From Cycas panzhihuaensis (taxonomy: Eukaryota > Cycadophyta), in contig CM041465.1 of assembly GCA_023213395.1 (NCBI GenBank), positions 45,019,741-45,083,740 on the forward strand: 64,000 nt of DNA, given 5' to 3'. Position 1 is the first letter of the stretch, and every line of letters starts with the position of its first letter. The position numbers were made by a program, and so were the translations under genes. Below, piece after piece: positions 45,770-54,930 of this stretch. The notes under the pieces are model-generated. The model was given only the letters and a program-made list of their open reading frames with translations, was not told the DNA's origin and did not search any database.

Positions 45770-46536
45770 ATTGGAAGAAAAGCGACCAGAGACTTGAGTA
45801 ACGGGCTAGCCAAGTAAGTCTCTTAAAGGGGGTCACTAAGAAGAGGGAGGTGATGCTCAAGGATGAGGTAAACGAGGCCGTCTGCCTCAGCATTGAGGGC
45901 TTAGGGGATATGGCGAACATCGATGGACTGGAAGCGAGCCAAGAGAGATCTAGTGGTTGAAGCGAGGGTTCTCAGGTGAGGGCATCGCACCTGGTAAATC
46001 TGGATGAGATGAGACACCACCACCTGAGAGTCGCAAAGTAAAATGATAGGTCCGTGATGGAAACAGAGAGCATCGGTGAGAGCTTCAATAATAGCTATGT
46101 ACTCGACTTCATTATTGGTAGCCTCAGGGAGGAAGATCCCAGAGTGTAGGAAATTATGTCCAAAGGGGATGCGAAGGATCCAAGCGGCAACAGAAGGTCC
46201 AGGGTTACCGCGGCTTCCGCCGTCGGTAAAAAAGTAAAGGGACATGGGTGAACACAAAGTCCTTGCAATAATAAATAATAATGGAGTGAAAGAGAGGCTT
46301 GAACAGTGGGCAATAAGTGGCCGTGAAGGGTAGGAGGACCTAGCAATGAGGCTACCCAAGGACGAGAGCAAGCTATCCAACCACTGCTTGAGAGTGGGCA
46401 GAAAAAGGCACCCCAGGGTACCAAAGGTTGTTTTGGGAAGTAAAACATGCCCCCAGATGGGGGGAACATTCCCTCTGGAGACCCCAAGAGTAGAAAAGAG
46501 CTGCGAAAATAGGTCCAGGATGGTGAAATGAGCCAA
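45770..46536 (-). pseudogene. aRNH: second, archaeal-type RNase H of L
   Basis: From an ATG at 46536 the minus strand encodes about 95 residues of unrecognised N-terminal sequence and then a complete RNase H fold: YFFTDGGSRGNPGPSVAAWIL (catalytic Asp; the D-G-[GA]-S-R-G-N-P-G-P signature of archaeal/plant-type RNase HI), ATNNEVEYIAIIEAL (catalytic Glu), ILLCDSQVVVSHL (third acidic residue) and, beyond a TAA, ALNAEADGLVYL (the N-x-x-A-D-x-L block, last Asp). All four acidic residues survive; the only stop is a TAA at about 45905. The frame ends with a stop near 45830. This is a different enzyme from the gypsy RNase H of the same element (58.1-58.4 kb). Tat-lineage elements are known to carry such a domain. 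Here it lies downstream of integrase, beside the 3' LTR and beyond an antisense gene. Confidence 0.85.
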
Positions 46537-47215
46537 GCGAGTATAAACTCAGGCATGCACGGGAGTGACCTGCAAAACGAGATAGAAGGGCCCTGCGAAG
46601 AAGTGCAATGATGAGGTGCCATAAATGCACTTGCAAGAAAGAGTGAAAATGGCACCAAAGAAACGCAATAGGAGACAGGGCCATAAGACAAAGGTGATCA
46701 AGGAAACGAGATGGTCCAAATGGCTGTCACGAGAGCAAAAATAGAGATAGTACCCGTCGAGGCCCCTGCCTATATATGAAAATTTGATAGAAAATAGATT
46801 CATTTTCACTAGCTCTCAAGAGAAACCAGAGCCATTTCCTCATGCAGCGGAGTGCCACCCAACTACAGAGGTACACAGAGGGAGATCAGACCATTGGATC
46901 AGAGCACAGAGATAGTCACCGAGACCATTAGAGCGAGATGGCGATAGTCAGGGCGAATCCAGTGAGTGGATCCCATGAAACCCATCCCATTTTGAAGTTT
47001 AAATTTGAGTGCTTTTTATTGGCTTTTTATGTAGTTTTTGGGCCCCATATGGGCAAATAATAACCTCTCAGAGTCTGAATTGGACCCAGAAAGAGGGGGG
47101 ACCTGGGCATTAGGTAGCCCTGGTCCCAGTGGGCCCCACGGGGGTCCACCCATAAGAATTTTTTATTTTTTTAGGTAAAACCCCCCCTCCCTTTCGGGGG
47201 GGTGCCATTCGCATC

Positions 47216-47249
47216 GCGGTAAAGATCGCGGTACCATGATCTTTACCGC
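47216..47249. repeat. Perfect inverted repeat 1
   Basis: Arms GCGGTAAAGATC and GATCTTTACCGC (12 bp, no mismatch) around a 10-base loop that itself contains GCGGTACC. Confidence 0.95.
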
Positions 47250-47275
47250 AGGGCCCCGATCACCACGGGACCTGA

Positions 47276-47305
47276 GCTAAACTCTGCGGTACTGCAGAGT
47301 TTAGC
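47276..47305. repeat. Perfect inverted repeat 2
   Basis: Arms GCTAAACTCTGC and GCAGAGTTTAGC (12 bp, no mismatch) around GGTACT. It starts 26 bases after the end of the first hairpin. Confidence 0.95.
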
Positions 47306-47483
47306 ACAGTATGAAGGTAAACCTGCAGAAAAAAAAAGATGGGGGGTCAAAAGGCCCTAAGTCTCAATCAGACAGAGCTAAGAGATAGTTAGAAGGGTAG
47401 AGAACTGACATGAGCTTGATTTTGACTAGTTTTTGTGGTGTTGACATGCTGTTATTACGGTAGATAACCGCGAGAACATAGGG

Positions 47484-49375
47484 ATGGTAATGCTTAGCTT
47501 CATCGAGATAATGTCCAGGGAGGACAAGGGGGTCCTACGGAGGTGTGGCCTTGTGAAGGCCCTGAAGACACCTCAATACACGTCAGACCAGAGACTGTTA
47601 ATAGATATCGTATTACACTGGGACTAGAGGAGGCACGTTTTCCACCTACCCCAGGAGGGAGACATGACAGTGACACTGAGGGATATCAGGTGGATACTAG
47701 GAGTTCCAGCGACTGGGAGGTCCGTTGTACTGGGAGCATTGCCTAGTAATGAGGCAACACACAGGGAGGCAGCAGTGTTCTTCATAGGAGTAGATAGATG
47801 GGAGAGGAGAGGAGTTCCTCTCCAGACCATGGTTATGTCTAGAGTTCCTCATGTGAGGAAACTCATCACACTATGCATTTTGTTCCAGATTTCCTGGAAA
47901 TAGAACTATAGGGACATCCCTAGGGGATGGATAGATGTAGTGTGCCATTGTGAGGCCAGTGAGAGGATGGATTGGGCCACCCTGATAGCGGTGAACCTCA
48001 TTGCGCAGCTGGATGCTATGAGGATGACAAGCAAGGGAGGACTATCATATAGCACGCTATTGCGGTGCTGGTTCTTCTATCATTTTAGAGCAGTGGCACC
48101 AGCGGGGGGACCACACCCCATTGTATAGTGGGCCCCAATGGTCCACAGGTGGCAGACTAGGATGAGAGGGACAGAGGACTAGGCCCACATCTGACGTTCA
48201 ATAGAGGCTACATCGTTGGACCTCCTCACTATGACAGATTACATGGCAGATCCGTACAGGGCAGTGAGGTGGGATAGTGATGATGAGGCAGGCAGAGTAG
48301 GGATGCTCCCAGGGGATGATGATGATGGAGATGGGGCCAGCCCATCACGATCTACGGGAGAGGTAGACCCATCGGGGACAGCAGGAGGAGCAGTAGGGCC
48401 ATCAAGGATTACCGGCGGAGAGGCAGGCCGATCAGGGGCTACAAAGGAGAGCAGGAGGCCAATGACAAGGGCCCGCAGGCTACAGATCATGAGGAGATTT
48501 TTAGAGGTGACAACTGAGCTAGTCCTAGTGAGGAGAGAGGCCCAGGTAGATGTGGTACCTAAGGAGGAGGTACCAGCAGCTGGCAGGGAGCTAGGAGCAG
48601 AGGCTATCGCACGGGCAGAGGAGCCGGCGGCTGTAGTAGGTGAGACCTTACCATTTTCCATCATTTGATAGCCAGATAGATAGTTTGATTTGGTTTTATT
48701 TGGATATGTAGCTGGATATATACTGACATATGGTATGTTGGATTTGTAGGTACTACAGAGATCCAATGGTTAGTAGAGGCTATGGTGAGGGAGATGTTCC
48801 CTCAGGTATACGCAGAGGGGTAACTGCCCATCCAGATCGAGGATGCACCTAGATCAGTAGGTGCCCACATGGCAGTGTTCACCCCGTTGGTGAGGGCGAG
48901 AGATATCTGGGCTGCAAAGTCCCAAGAGCACATAACATTCATGGGACAGATGCAGCGGGAGTTGGATGAGGCCTGGAGTGAGCGGGACGTGTTACGGGGT
49001 TGCGTACAGGCTCTAGAGGCTGAGGGAGGAGCAGGTGGAGACACCAAGAGCAGGGTCCAGATGGTAGTCCTAGAGGTGCATCTCCGAAGGATAGAGGAGA
49101 AGTTTCAGAGCATGGAGGAGAGACTCCAGGGAGTAGAGGGAGAGAGGGATCATATCCAGGCCTGATATGATCAGCTGGTGGATTAGGTGGCATCAAGGTC
49201 GAGCCGGAGTAGGATGCATACCCACACGGTGATGACGACACCGAGGCGGCCACGTAATGAGGGGAGTGAGGCATGGAGCTTGCGGAGGCCCAGGAGGAGC
49301 CTCAGAGGGATGTGGTCCTTGGGAGAGGGATCACACCGACTAGGAGATGGTGCCCCAGGAGCAGGGCAACAGTAG
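47484..49375 (+). pseudogene. Plant mobile domain (PMD)-like gene captured antisense in L, one intron
   Basis: A single plus-strand frame starts at ATG 47484 and runs to 48639 with a handful of in-frame stops (near 47625, 47901, 48127, 48179 and 48192). The N-terminal part matches PMD proteins: VFHLPQEGDMTVTLRDIRWI followed by LGVPATGR (the F-x-L-P-x-G-E-M-T-V-T-L-x-D-V-x-x-L-L-G-[LV]-P-x-x-G core), then a Trp-rich helical region (RMDWATLIAVNLIAQLDAM, LRCWFFYHFRA). After 48216 comes an acidic, Gly/Ser/Pro-rich linker (DSDDEAG, PGDDDDGDGA). A GT-AG intron (48640-48749) separates exon 2 (frame 48750-49375 with two or three stops), which encodes a coiled coil (QMQRELDEAWSERDVLRGC, VHLRRIEEKFQSMEERLQGV). 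PMD proteins are known both as host silencing factors and as transposon passengers. Here the gene opposes the element's own transcript. Confidence 0.7.
48640..48749 (+). other. Spliceosomal intron in the PMD-like gene (110 bp)
   Basis: Donor GTAG|GTGAGA, acceptor TTGGATTTGTAG|GTACT, T-rich 3' part, with stop codons inside in the exon 1 frame. The exon 1 frame (position 0 mod 3) passes to the exon 2 frame (2 mod 3) in phase 1, exactly as needed to continue the coding sequence. Confidence 0.75.
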
Positions 49376-50011
49376 TGTGGGACATATGTATTTGATTTTG
49401 ATAGGGGAAAGCACGGGCCTCTAGGGGGTCATATATATAGAGCCATATGATTGTACCCCCTCTACAAGGACACCAGCTTCCCATATATACAATGTGACAT
49501 ATGACTTTGATGTATATATATAGAGGGGGTAATTGGTACCCCATTTTGATATGAGATGATATGTATATCATGTGTGGCAGATGACATGTATGTTTTGTTA
49601 TGTATGTTGTAGATGCTTTGTTATATGATGCACATATTTCCTTCCATGCATGGCCATATATCTAATAGGAGCACACACTACCACCGTGAATAAAGGTGAT
49701 AGGTACATGTGGGGTTAGAGGTAGAGTGACACGCACGTCTATGGAGGAGCATAGCAGGAGATGCGAAGGAAATACTATGTGAGAGGGAGGGGGAGTGACG
49801 ATACTCCAGAGCGTCATCCTAACTAGGAGATGCCCAAATAAGAAGACAAAAGTCACAAAAGGATATAGGAACACAGGTTCTGCGAGAGGAACCAGAAAGA
49901 AAAAGAGGCCATCCTAAGTTGACATTCCACTAGTGGCTGGAAGAAATGGGAACAATTTAAGATGGTAGTTTAGGCTCATTTTGGAATGTGACAAAGGGAT
50001 CGCTGATAGGA
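49376..50011. other. Spacer between PMD-like gene and integrase end
   Basis: Tail-to-tail intergenic stretch: the PMD-like gene ends from the left and the L integrase from the right. GGGTCATATATATAGAGCC and GATGTATATATATAGAGGG form an irregular repeat at 49427-49528. No gene is seen. Confidence 0.5.
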
Positions 50012-50853
50012 TCATGCATAAAATTTCTTAAGGAACCTTCTGTTGACTACCTTCTCAAATTCCAGGCCCTCCAAGGTGGCAATCCTGTAGGTGCCATTAT
50101 CGAGGCTCTTGAGAACGATGAAAGGACCGACCCATTTAGGCTCAAATTTGGTCAGACAATCGTAGAGATATTCTAGCTTAAGGATGTAGTCCCTAGGGCA
50201 TAAAGGATGAGCACAAAGATGTTTGTCATGAGTCCTTTGCAGGTGGGCTTTCGAAGCGAGATTCTCTTGATAAGCCATTAAGTGCCTCTCATCCAAGGCC
50301 TCAAGATCTAAGAGACGAGTCTGGTGGATAGACTCCTCATCGATAAGACCTCTAAGTGAGACCTGTAAAGAGGGGATCTCCACTTCTAATGGGAGTACTA
50401 CCTCAGTTCCGTAGACTAAAGAAAATGGAGTCATTCCAGTCATCGTACGGATAGAAGTGTGATAGGCCCACAGGGCAGAAGGGAGTTGGAGGTGCCAATC
50501 TCTTTGAGATTGCACAACGGCTTTCTTTAGAATGTTAATAAGGGTTTTGTTGAATGATTCAACTTGCCTGTTTGCTTGGGGCTAATAAGGAGATGAGGTC
50601 TTATAAGCAATCTTGAATTTCTCACAGAGCTTGTCCACCTCCTTATTACAAAAGGGGGTTCCATTGTCTGTGATCAAGACGTCTAGAATCCCAAAACGGC
50701 AAATGATGTGCTGATAGACGAAGGTGGCTATTGTCTTACTAGGCATGGTGGACAAGGGGATTACCTCCACCCATTTGGTGAAATACTCCATAGTATTCAA
50801 GATGTACTTATGCTATACCAAAGAAGGTGGTGATATGGCACCAATGAGGTCCA
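50012..50853 (-). pseudogene. L integrase: catalytic core and C-terminal domain
   Basis: Immediately left of the H insertion the minus strand continues the integrase of L. The first catalytic Asp lies at the insertion edge (DLIGAIS). Then follow YFTKWVEVIPL, ITDNGTPF (second Asp), a TAG inside SPYxPQ, and ANRQVESFNKTL (catalytic Glu): the D-D-E set is complete. From 50515 the frame is open to the end: ALWAYHTSIRTMTGMTPFSL, VYGTEVVLPLEVEIPSL, a linker, FEPKWVGPFIVLKSLDNGTY (the GPF/Y-type C-terminal domain) and VVNRRFLKKFYA before the stop at 50012. The wording ALWAYxTS.RT.TGMTPFSLVYG is typical of Tat and Athila integrases. Of the L genes this one is the best preserved. Confidence 0.9.
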
Positions 50854-50858
50854 AACCT

Positions 50859-51908
50859 GATCCAGGAGGATCTACCATATGTTTACAGGATGCGGAAAAT
50901 GCTAGGCATTGGAATAACTAACAGAGATATGGCCAAATGGTATCAAAATTCTATGAAATTTTGTTTAAAGGGATAAGACACATCCCACTAGATGTGTACA
51001 AAAGGTGGGGTTCAGAAAATATCATTTGATTAGAGTTCAAGCCTTGTCTTTGCATAAAAATTAATCCCACTAGCAAAAAAAAAACAGAAAATATATATTA
51101 TCATTATATGAATAGAAACATGGCCAAATGACATCCAAATGAGCTAAAATTTTGAGGAAGCGGAGGAGAAATGCGTTCCTATATGTGTACCAAGTTTGAG
51201 TTGAATTGGAGTCCGTTAAGGTCAGTTACAAGCCGCAACTTTTAAGAATTGCATGAAGGCCACTTGGACAGCAGAAAAATAGTAAATACATATTATTATT
51301 AAATGAATAAAAATGCAGTCAAATGACATCCAAATGAGCTAAAATTTGAGGAAGCTGAGGGGACATGCGTTCCTATACGTGTACCAAATTTGAGCTAAAT
51401 TGGAGTATGTTAAGATCTATTACAAGCTACAACTTTTTAAGAATTGTATGAAGGCCACTTGGACAACATGCATTCTGGTGGTTAGTGATTATACTTGCAT
51501 GATTGCCACTTGTTAAACATGCAATTCAGGTTTCTTTCTATAAATTGAGCCCTTCTACAGGTTGGAGAGGTGGTTCTTGGAGACTTGACTTGGGGAGCAT
51601 CCTTGGAGAAGCATTTGGAGGGTTTGAGTCCCCATTATGGTATAATTGTAACATTTACTCCTTGTAATTTTACCATTCTTTTGCTAGTTGATTTCTCCAC
51701 CATTAAATGGAGATTTTCATGGTTTAATAAAAGTATTACTCCTCATACTTTTGGATCAATGTCAAGAATAATTGATTTGGTGTAGAATTTTCCTTTCATG
51801 GGCTCATTATTGTTTTGATGTTATTGAGCTTTCTACACTAACTCCCAGAATCTCAAGGAGGAAAGGTTGATAATTGATTTCTTCACCAACTAAGCTCTTT
51901 TGGGATCA
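50859..51908 (+). repeat. 5' LTR of H (1050 bp)
   Basis: TGATCCAGGAGG...CTCTTTTGGGATCA. A tandem pair of ~190-bp units spans 51110-51475 (each with AAATGACATCCAAATGAGC, ATGCGTTCCTATA and GAAGGCCACTTGGACA). The TATA box CTATAAATTGAGCCC is at about 51538. A 71-codon frame downstream of it (51570-51785) is identical in both LTRs but looks like U5 leader, not protein. Confidence 0.95.
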
Positions 51909-51913
51909 TATTT

Positions 51914-51926
51914 TGGTATCAGAGCC
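51914..51926 (+). other. Primer-binding site of H
   Basis: TGGTATCAGAGCC, an exact initiator tRNA-Met match, five bases after the LTR. Confidence 0.92.
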
Positions 51927-51951
51927 TCTGATCTTTGTTGTAGGGACTTGA

Positions 51952-53136
51952 ATGGTACAAACAAGGAAAGGATACAAAGAGAAAGGTGAAGACTTTCTTG
52001 TGTTGCAATTACCAAGAAGACAAAGAAAGAATCCAAGCACCATGGCTGAAAAAGAAGATGGAGAAATTAGATTTGAAAGGCTTGAGAAGAACGTTGAAGC
52101 CTTGATGCAAATGATGACCCACCTTCTACCTCTAGTCAAAGGAAAAGGCAAAGAGAAGGAATTTGAAGGAGGATCCACATATGACCATGACCATGAAGAG
52201 GAAGAGGAGGAGACCTTAAAGCACTCTTTTGAAGAAAGCAAGGGTACTTCATCTCATCAACCCTTCAAGGTGGAGGCAAAGTTGGATATTCCAACTTATG
52301 ATGGAGAGGTAAATGCTGAAAAGTTGGACCATTGGTTGGATCAACTTGAAACCTACTTCACAATCTATGCTTATAGTAATGCTCAAAAGCTTTCATTTGC
52401 TAGGCTCAAGATGTGTAAACATACATTGACATGGTGGAATGCATATTTAAAGAATCATGATGTATCTTCTTTTTCATGGAGGGATTTTAAGAAAATAATA
52501 AAGAAGCAATTCAACCCCATAGGTCATGAGGAAGACCAATGGGTCACTTGGCAATATTTACGCCAAGGGAGAGGTGTAAGTGTCCAAGACTATACTTCTT
52601 TATTTTTTAGTCATGGCATGCTACTTGGTATTAATATGGATGAACATGTCACTCTTATGAAATTCATTGGAGGATTACATGAATACATAAGGAAGGAACT
52701 AAGGCTTTGTAAGGTTTAATCCATTGGAGAAGCAAGTAGGATGGCTATGGCAATAGAAAGTAAAAGTAAGAAATCTACATTCATGTATAAAGATTCTACT
52801 TTTACTTCTAATAAGTATGAAAAGAATCCTAAATTGCACTCATCAAAAAGGCAAGAAGGAAAGAAGAAAAGAACTAATTTTGTTAAAAGTTCTAACTATT
52901 GTGAGCATTGTGATATTAGTGGTCATATTACAGCAAAGTGTTGGAAGTTGCATCCGGAACTAAAGTCGAAGCATATCAAGGATATGGAATTAAGAAAGAA
53001 GGAAAAAGGGAAAGCACTACTTTCTGAGGTGGAGATTCAAAGTGAAGGAGAAGAAGAGAAGGTCACTCTACTTACAAATTATGAAGATGATGCTAAGGGA
53101 GGAACTATTTCACTTGAAGCTTCAAGTAGGAAATAG
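51952..53136 (+). pseudogene. H gag
   Basis: One frame runs from ATG 51952 to a stop at 53136 with a single in-frame TAA at 52717. Order: a basic N-terminus, an acidic run (HDHEEEEEET near codon 82), and the retrotransposon gag domain from about codon 105 (AKLDIPTYDGEVNAEKLDHW, LDQLETYFTIYAY, LTWWNAYLKN, FKKIIKKQFNPIG, YLRQGRGVSVQDYT). After the stop comes the basic region and one zinc knuckle CEHCDISGHITAKC (C-x2-C-x4-H-x4-C complete, 52900-52941). This is the normal content and length of a plant chromovirus gag. It would form the particle and bind the RNA. The stop lies in the linker between the capsid-like and nucleocapsid parts, so a truncated capsid could still be made. Confidence 0.9.
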
Positions 53137-53583
53137 TATGATTGGTGCCATTATAGATCCGGAAGCCAAAAGAATTTGATCTCGTAAAGTTTGGTAAAGA
53201 GCATTGGTTTGGTAACTACTCCTCACCCTCATCCATATCCTCTTGGTTGGATCCATAAAGATGTGGAAATGCAAATATCAAAGCAATGTACACTTAAATT
53301 TTCCATCACTAATGATTTTGTTGATGAGGTAATATGTGATGTGGTGCCACCGGATGTATGCCATGTTGTGCTTGAAGTCCCTACTTGTGGGATCGAGATG
53401 CACTCTTCTATCGAAGGGAGAGAAAGTATCGATTGATGAAGGATAACAAGGGCTTCATCATAAAGGCCACAAAGAAGCACTTGGATAAGATAGCATTAAT
53501 TTCATTTACTCAAGCAAAAAGGATGATCAATGCATGTGGTAAATTTGTCATCTTAATGGTAAGGAGAAAAGAAGAGCCAAGAG
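53100..53583 (+). pseudogene. H protease remnant
   Basis: Directly after gag, a frame reads GAIIDPEAKRI at about 53137-53170, where a gypsy protease has its D-[ST]-G-[AS] active site. The Asp remains but the next two residues are changed, and a stop follows. The downstream part (53191-53436, with HPYPLGWI and CDVVPPDVCHVVL) keeps the usual end of the domain, including the D-V-[VL] motif before reverse transcriptase. The enzyme is inactive. Confidence 0.65.
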
Positions 53584-54560
53584 ATGAAGAAGGTCCTTCT
53601 ATTCACTCTTCTTATATCACCTAAACAAATGCAACAAGTTGAGGAGTTAAAGACAAGGTATGATATTCTATTTCAACATGTTGATGGGCTTCCACCAAAG
53701 AGAAAGATAGAGCATGAAATCACTCTTGTAGGAGATGCACCATTACCTAATGTTACTTTGTATAGGCACTCCATTGTAGAAAATAATGAGATAAAGAGGC
53801 AAGTTGAGGAGTTGCTTGATCAAGGGGTCATAAGACCTTCATGTTCACCTTATGGGTCACCAATTGTCTTGGTGCCTAAGAAGGATGGAGGATGGAGAAT
53901 GTGTATAGATTTTCGTGCTTTAAATAAAATTACAATTAAAAATCGCTACCCTTTGCCTCATATAGATGATTTGCTTGATCAAATTCAAAGATGCTTGTTA
54001 TTTCACTAAATTGGATTTAAAAAGTGGTTATCACCAAGTTAGGGTCAAGGAGGAGGACACATGGAAGACGGCCTTCAAAACAAAGCAAGGACTCTTTGAA
54101 TGGATGGTTATGCCTTTGGATTATGTAATGCTCTGCAACATTCATGAGGCTAATGAATGAAATATTAAGGCCTTACTTGGATAATTTTGTTGTTGTTCAT
54201 CTTGATGACATTTTGATTTTCAAAGAACACATGGGAGGAACATTTAAAAGACATAGAAGAAGTTTTAAAGACTATGGCTAAGCATCATTTGAAGCTTAAT
54301 GTGAAGAAGTGCGAATTTGGCAAGGAGAACTTGATCTTCTTAGGCTTTGTGGTTGGAGGAGGAAAGTTGAGCATTGATCCACTCAAGACTCAAGCCATCC
54401 TCAAATGGCCTAGGCCAACAAACATCACAGAGGTGAGAAGTTTTTTAAGAGCTTGTCAATACTTGAGAAAGTTCATTCTTCATTTCTCACAGTTGCAAGA
54501 CCTCTACATGGATTGACAAAATCTAGTAGAAAGTTTACTTGGGGTTCCAAGGAGGAAGAA
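53584..54560 (+). pseudogene. H reverse transcriptase
   Basis: The frame 53584-54009 carries the fingers region: [60 protein letters not shown] and [16 protein letters not shown] frameshift near 53990 separates it from the palm: [20 protein letters not shown] (first catalytic Asp), [16 protein letters not shown], then another frame change. The YxDD box at about 54195-54220 reads VHLDDILIF with His for Tyr, keeping both Asp. The end (54274-54516) reads HHLKLNVKKCEFGKENLIFL, then GFVVGGG and WPRPTNITEVRSFL. The Tyr-to-His change plus at least two frameshifts mean no active enzyme can be made. Confidence 0.9.
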
Positions 54561-54930
54561 GCCTTTCTTCTTTAAAGAAGAAAATTTGTGAAGCACCTTT
54601 TGGCAATGCCAAATTTGCAAAGGCCTTTTGAAGTAGAAGTCGATGCAAGTGGAAATGCAATGGAGTCGTCCTTATTCAAGATGGGAAGCACATTGCGTAC
54701 CATTCTAAGTCTTCACCCTCAAGTGAAGGACTACCCAACATATGATCGAGAAATGTTCGACTTCATCAAGCATGCAAGCATTGGAGGTCATACTTGCTCT
54801 AAAAGAGGTTGTAGTTCATACCGATCATAAGCCTCTTCAATTTTTACAAACTCAAAGTAAATTACAAAGAAGCAAGACACATGAAGTGGATGAGTTATTT
54901 ACAACAATTCAATATTGTAATTAAGTATAA
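54561..54930 (+). pseudogene. H RNase H (gypsy type)
   Basis: Two overlapping frames preserve the domain: PFEVEVDASGNAM (first Asp) and SLHPQVKDYPTYDREMF in one, ALKEVVVHTDHKPLQFLQTQ (third Asp, T-D-H-[KQ]-[PS]-L) in the next. The frame change lies around 54745. The domain is of the ordinary gypsy kind, with no second RNase H in H. Confidence 0.85.

Larger units (their letters stand above)
46810..47483. promoter_or_regulatory. Divergent spacer between aRNH and PMD genes
   Basis: The aRNH gene reads left from here and the PMD gene reads right, so any promoter for the two lies in this stretch. It holds an ATTGGCTTTTTATG element (about 47018), a C-run/G-run pair (CCCCCCC and GGGGGGG, about 47181-47202) and two perfect hairpins (47216-47249 and 47276-47305). 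It is more GC-rich than the surrounding DNA. A promoter function is inferred from the layout only. Confidence 0.4.

Noticed and set aside
46095-46691. A 198-codon minus-strand frame overlapping aRNH
   Set aside because: It is the shifted frame of the aRNH gene and ends inside its catalytic region; only the frame with the four acidic residues was kept.
48239-48766. A long minus-strand frame opposite the PMD-like gene
   Set aside because: It mirrors the GC-rich acidic linker of the plus-strand gene, where stops are rare on both strands. The plus strand has the domain, splice and coiled-coil evidence.
47484-49375. The PMD-like gene as an independent host gene into which L inserted or which inserted in L recently
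   Set aside because: It lies inside the LTR-bounded element, where Tat elements carry extra frames, has no visible flanking TSD of its own, and shows the same decay as L. The host-gene view cannot be excluded without other copies.
51570-51785. A 71-codon frame, identical at 57247-57462
   Set aside because: It lies downstream of the TATA box inside both LTRs of H. Identity follows from LTR homology, and there is no family resemblance.
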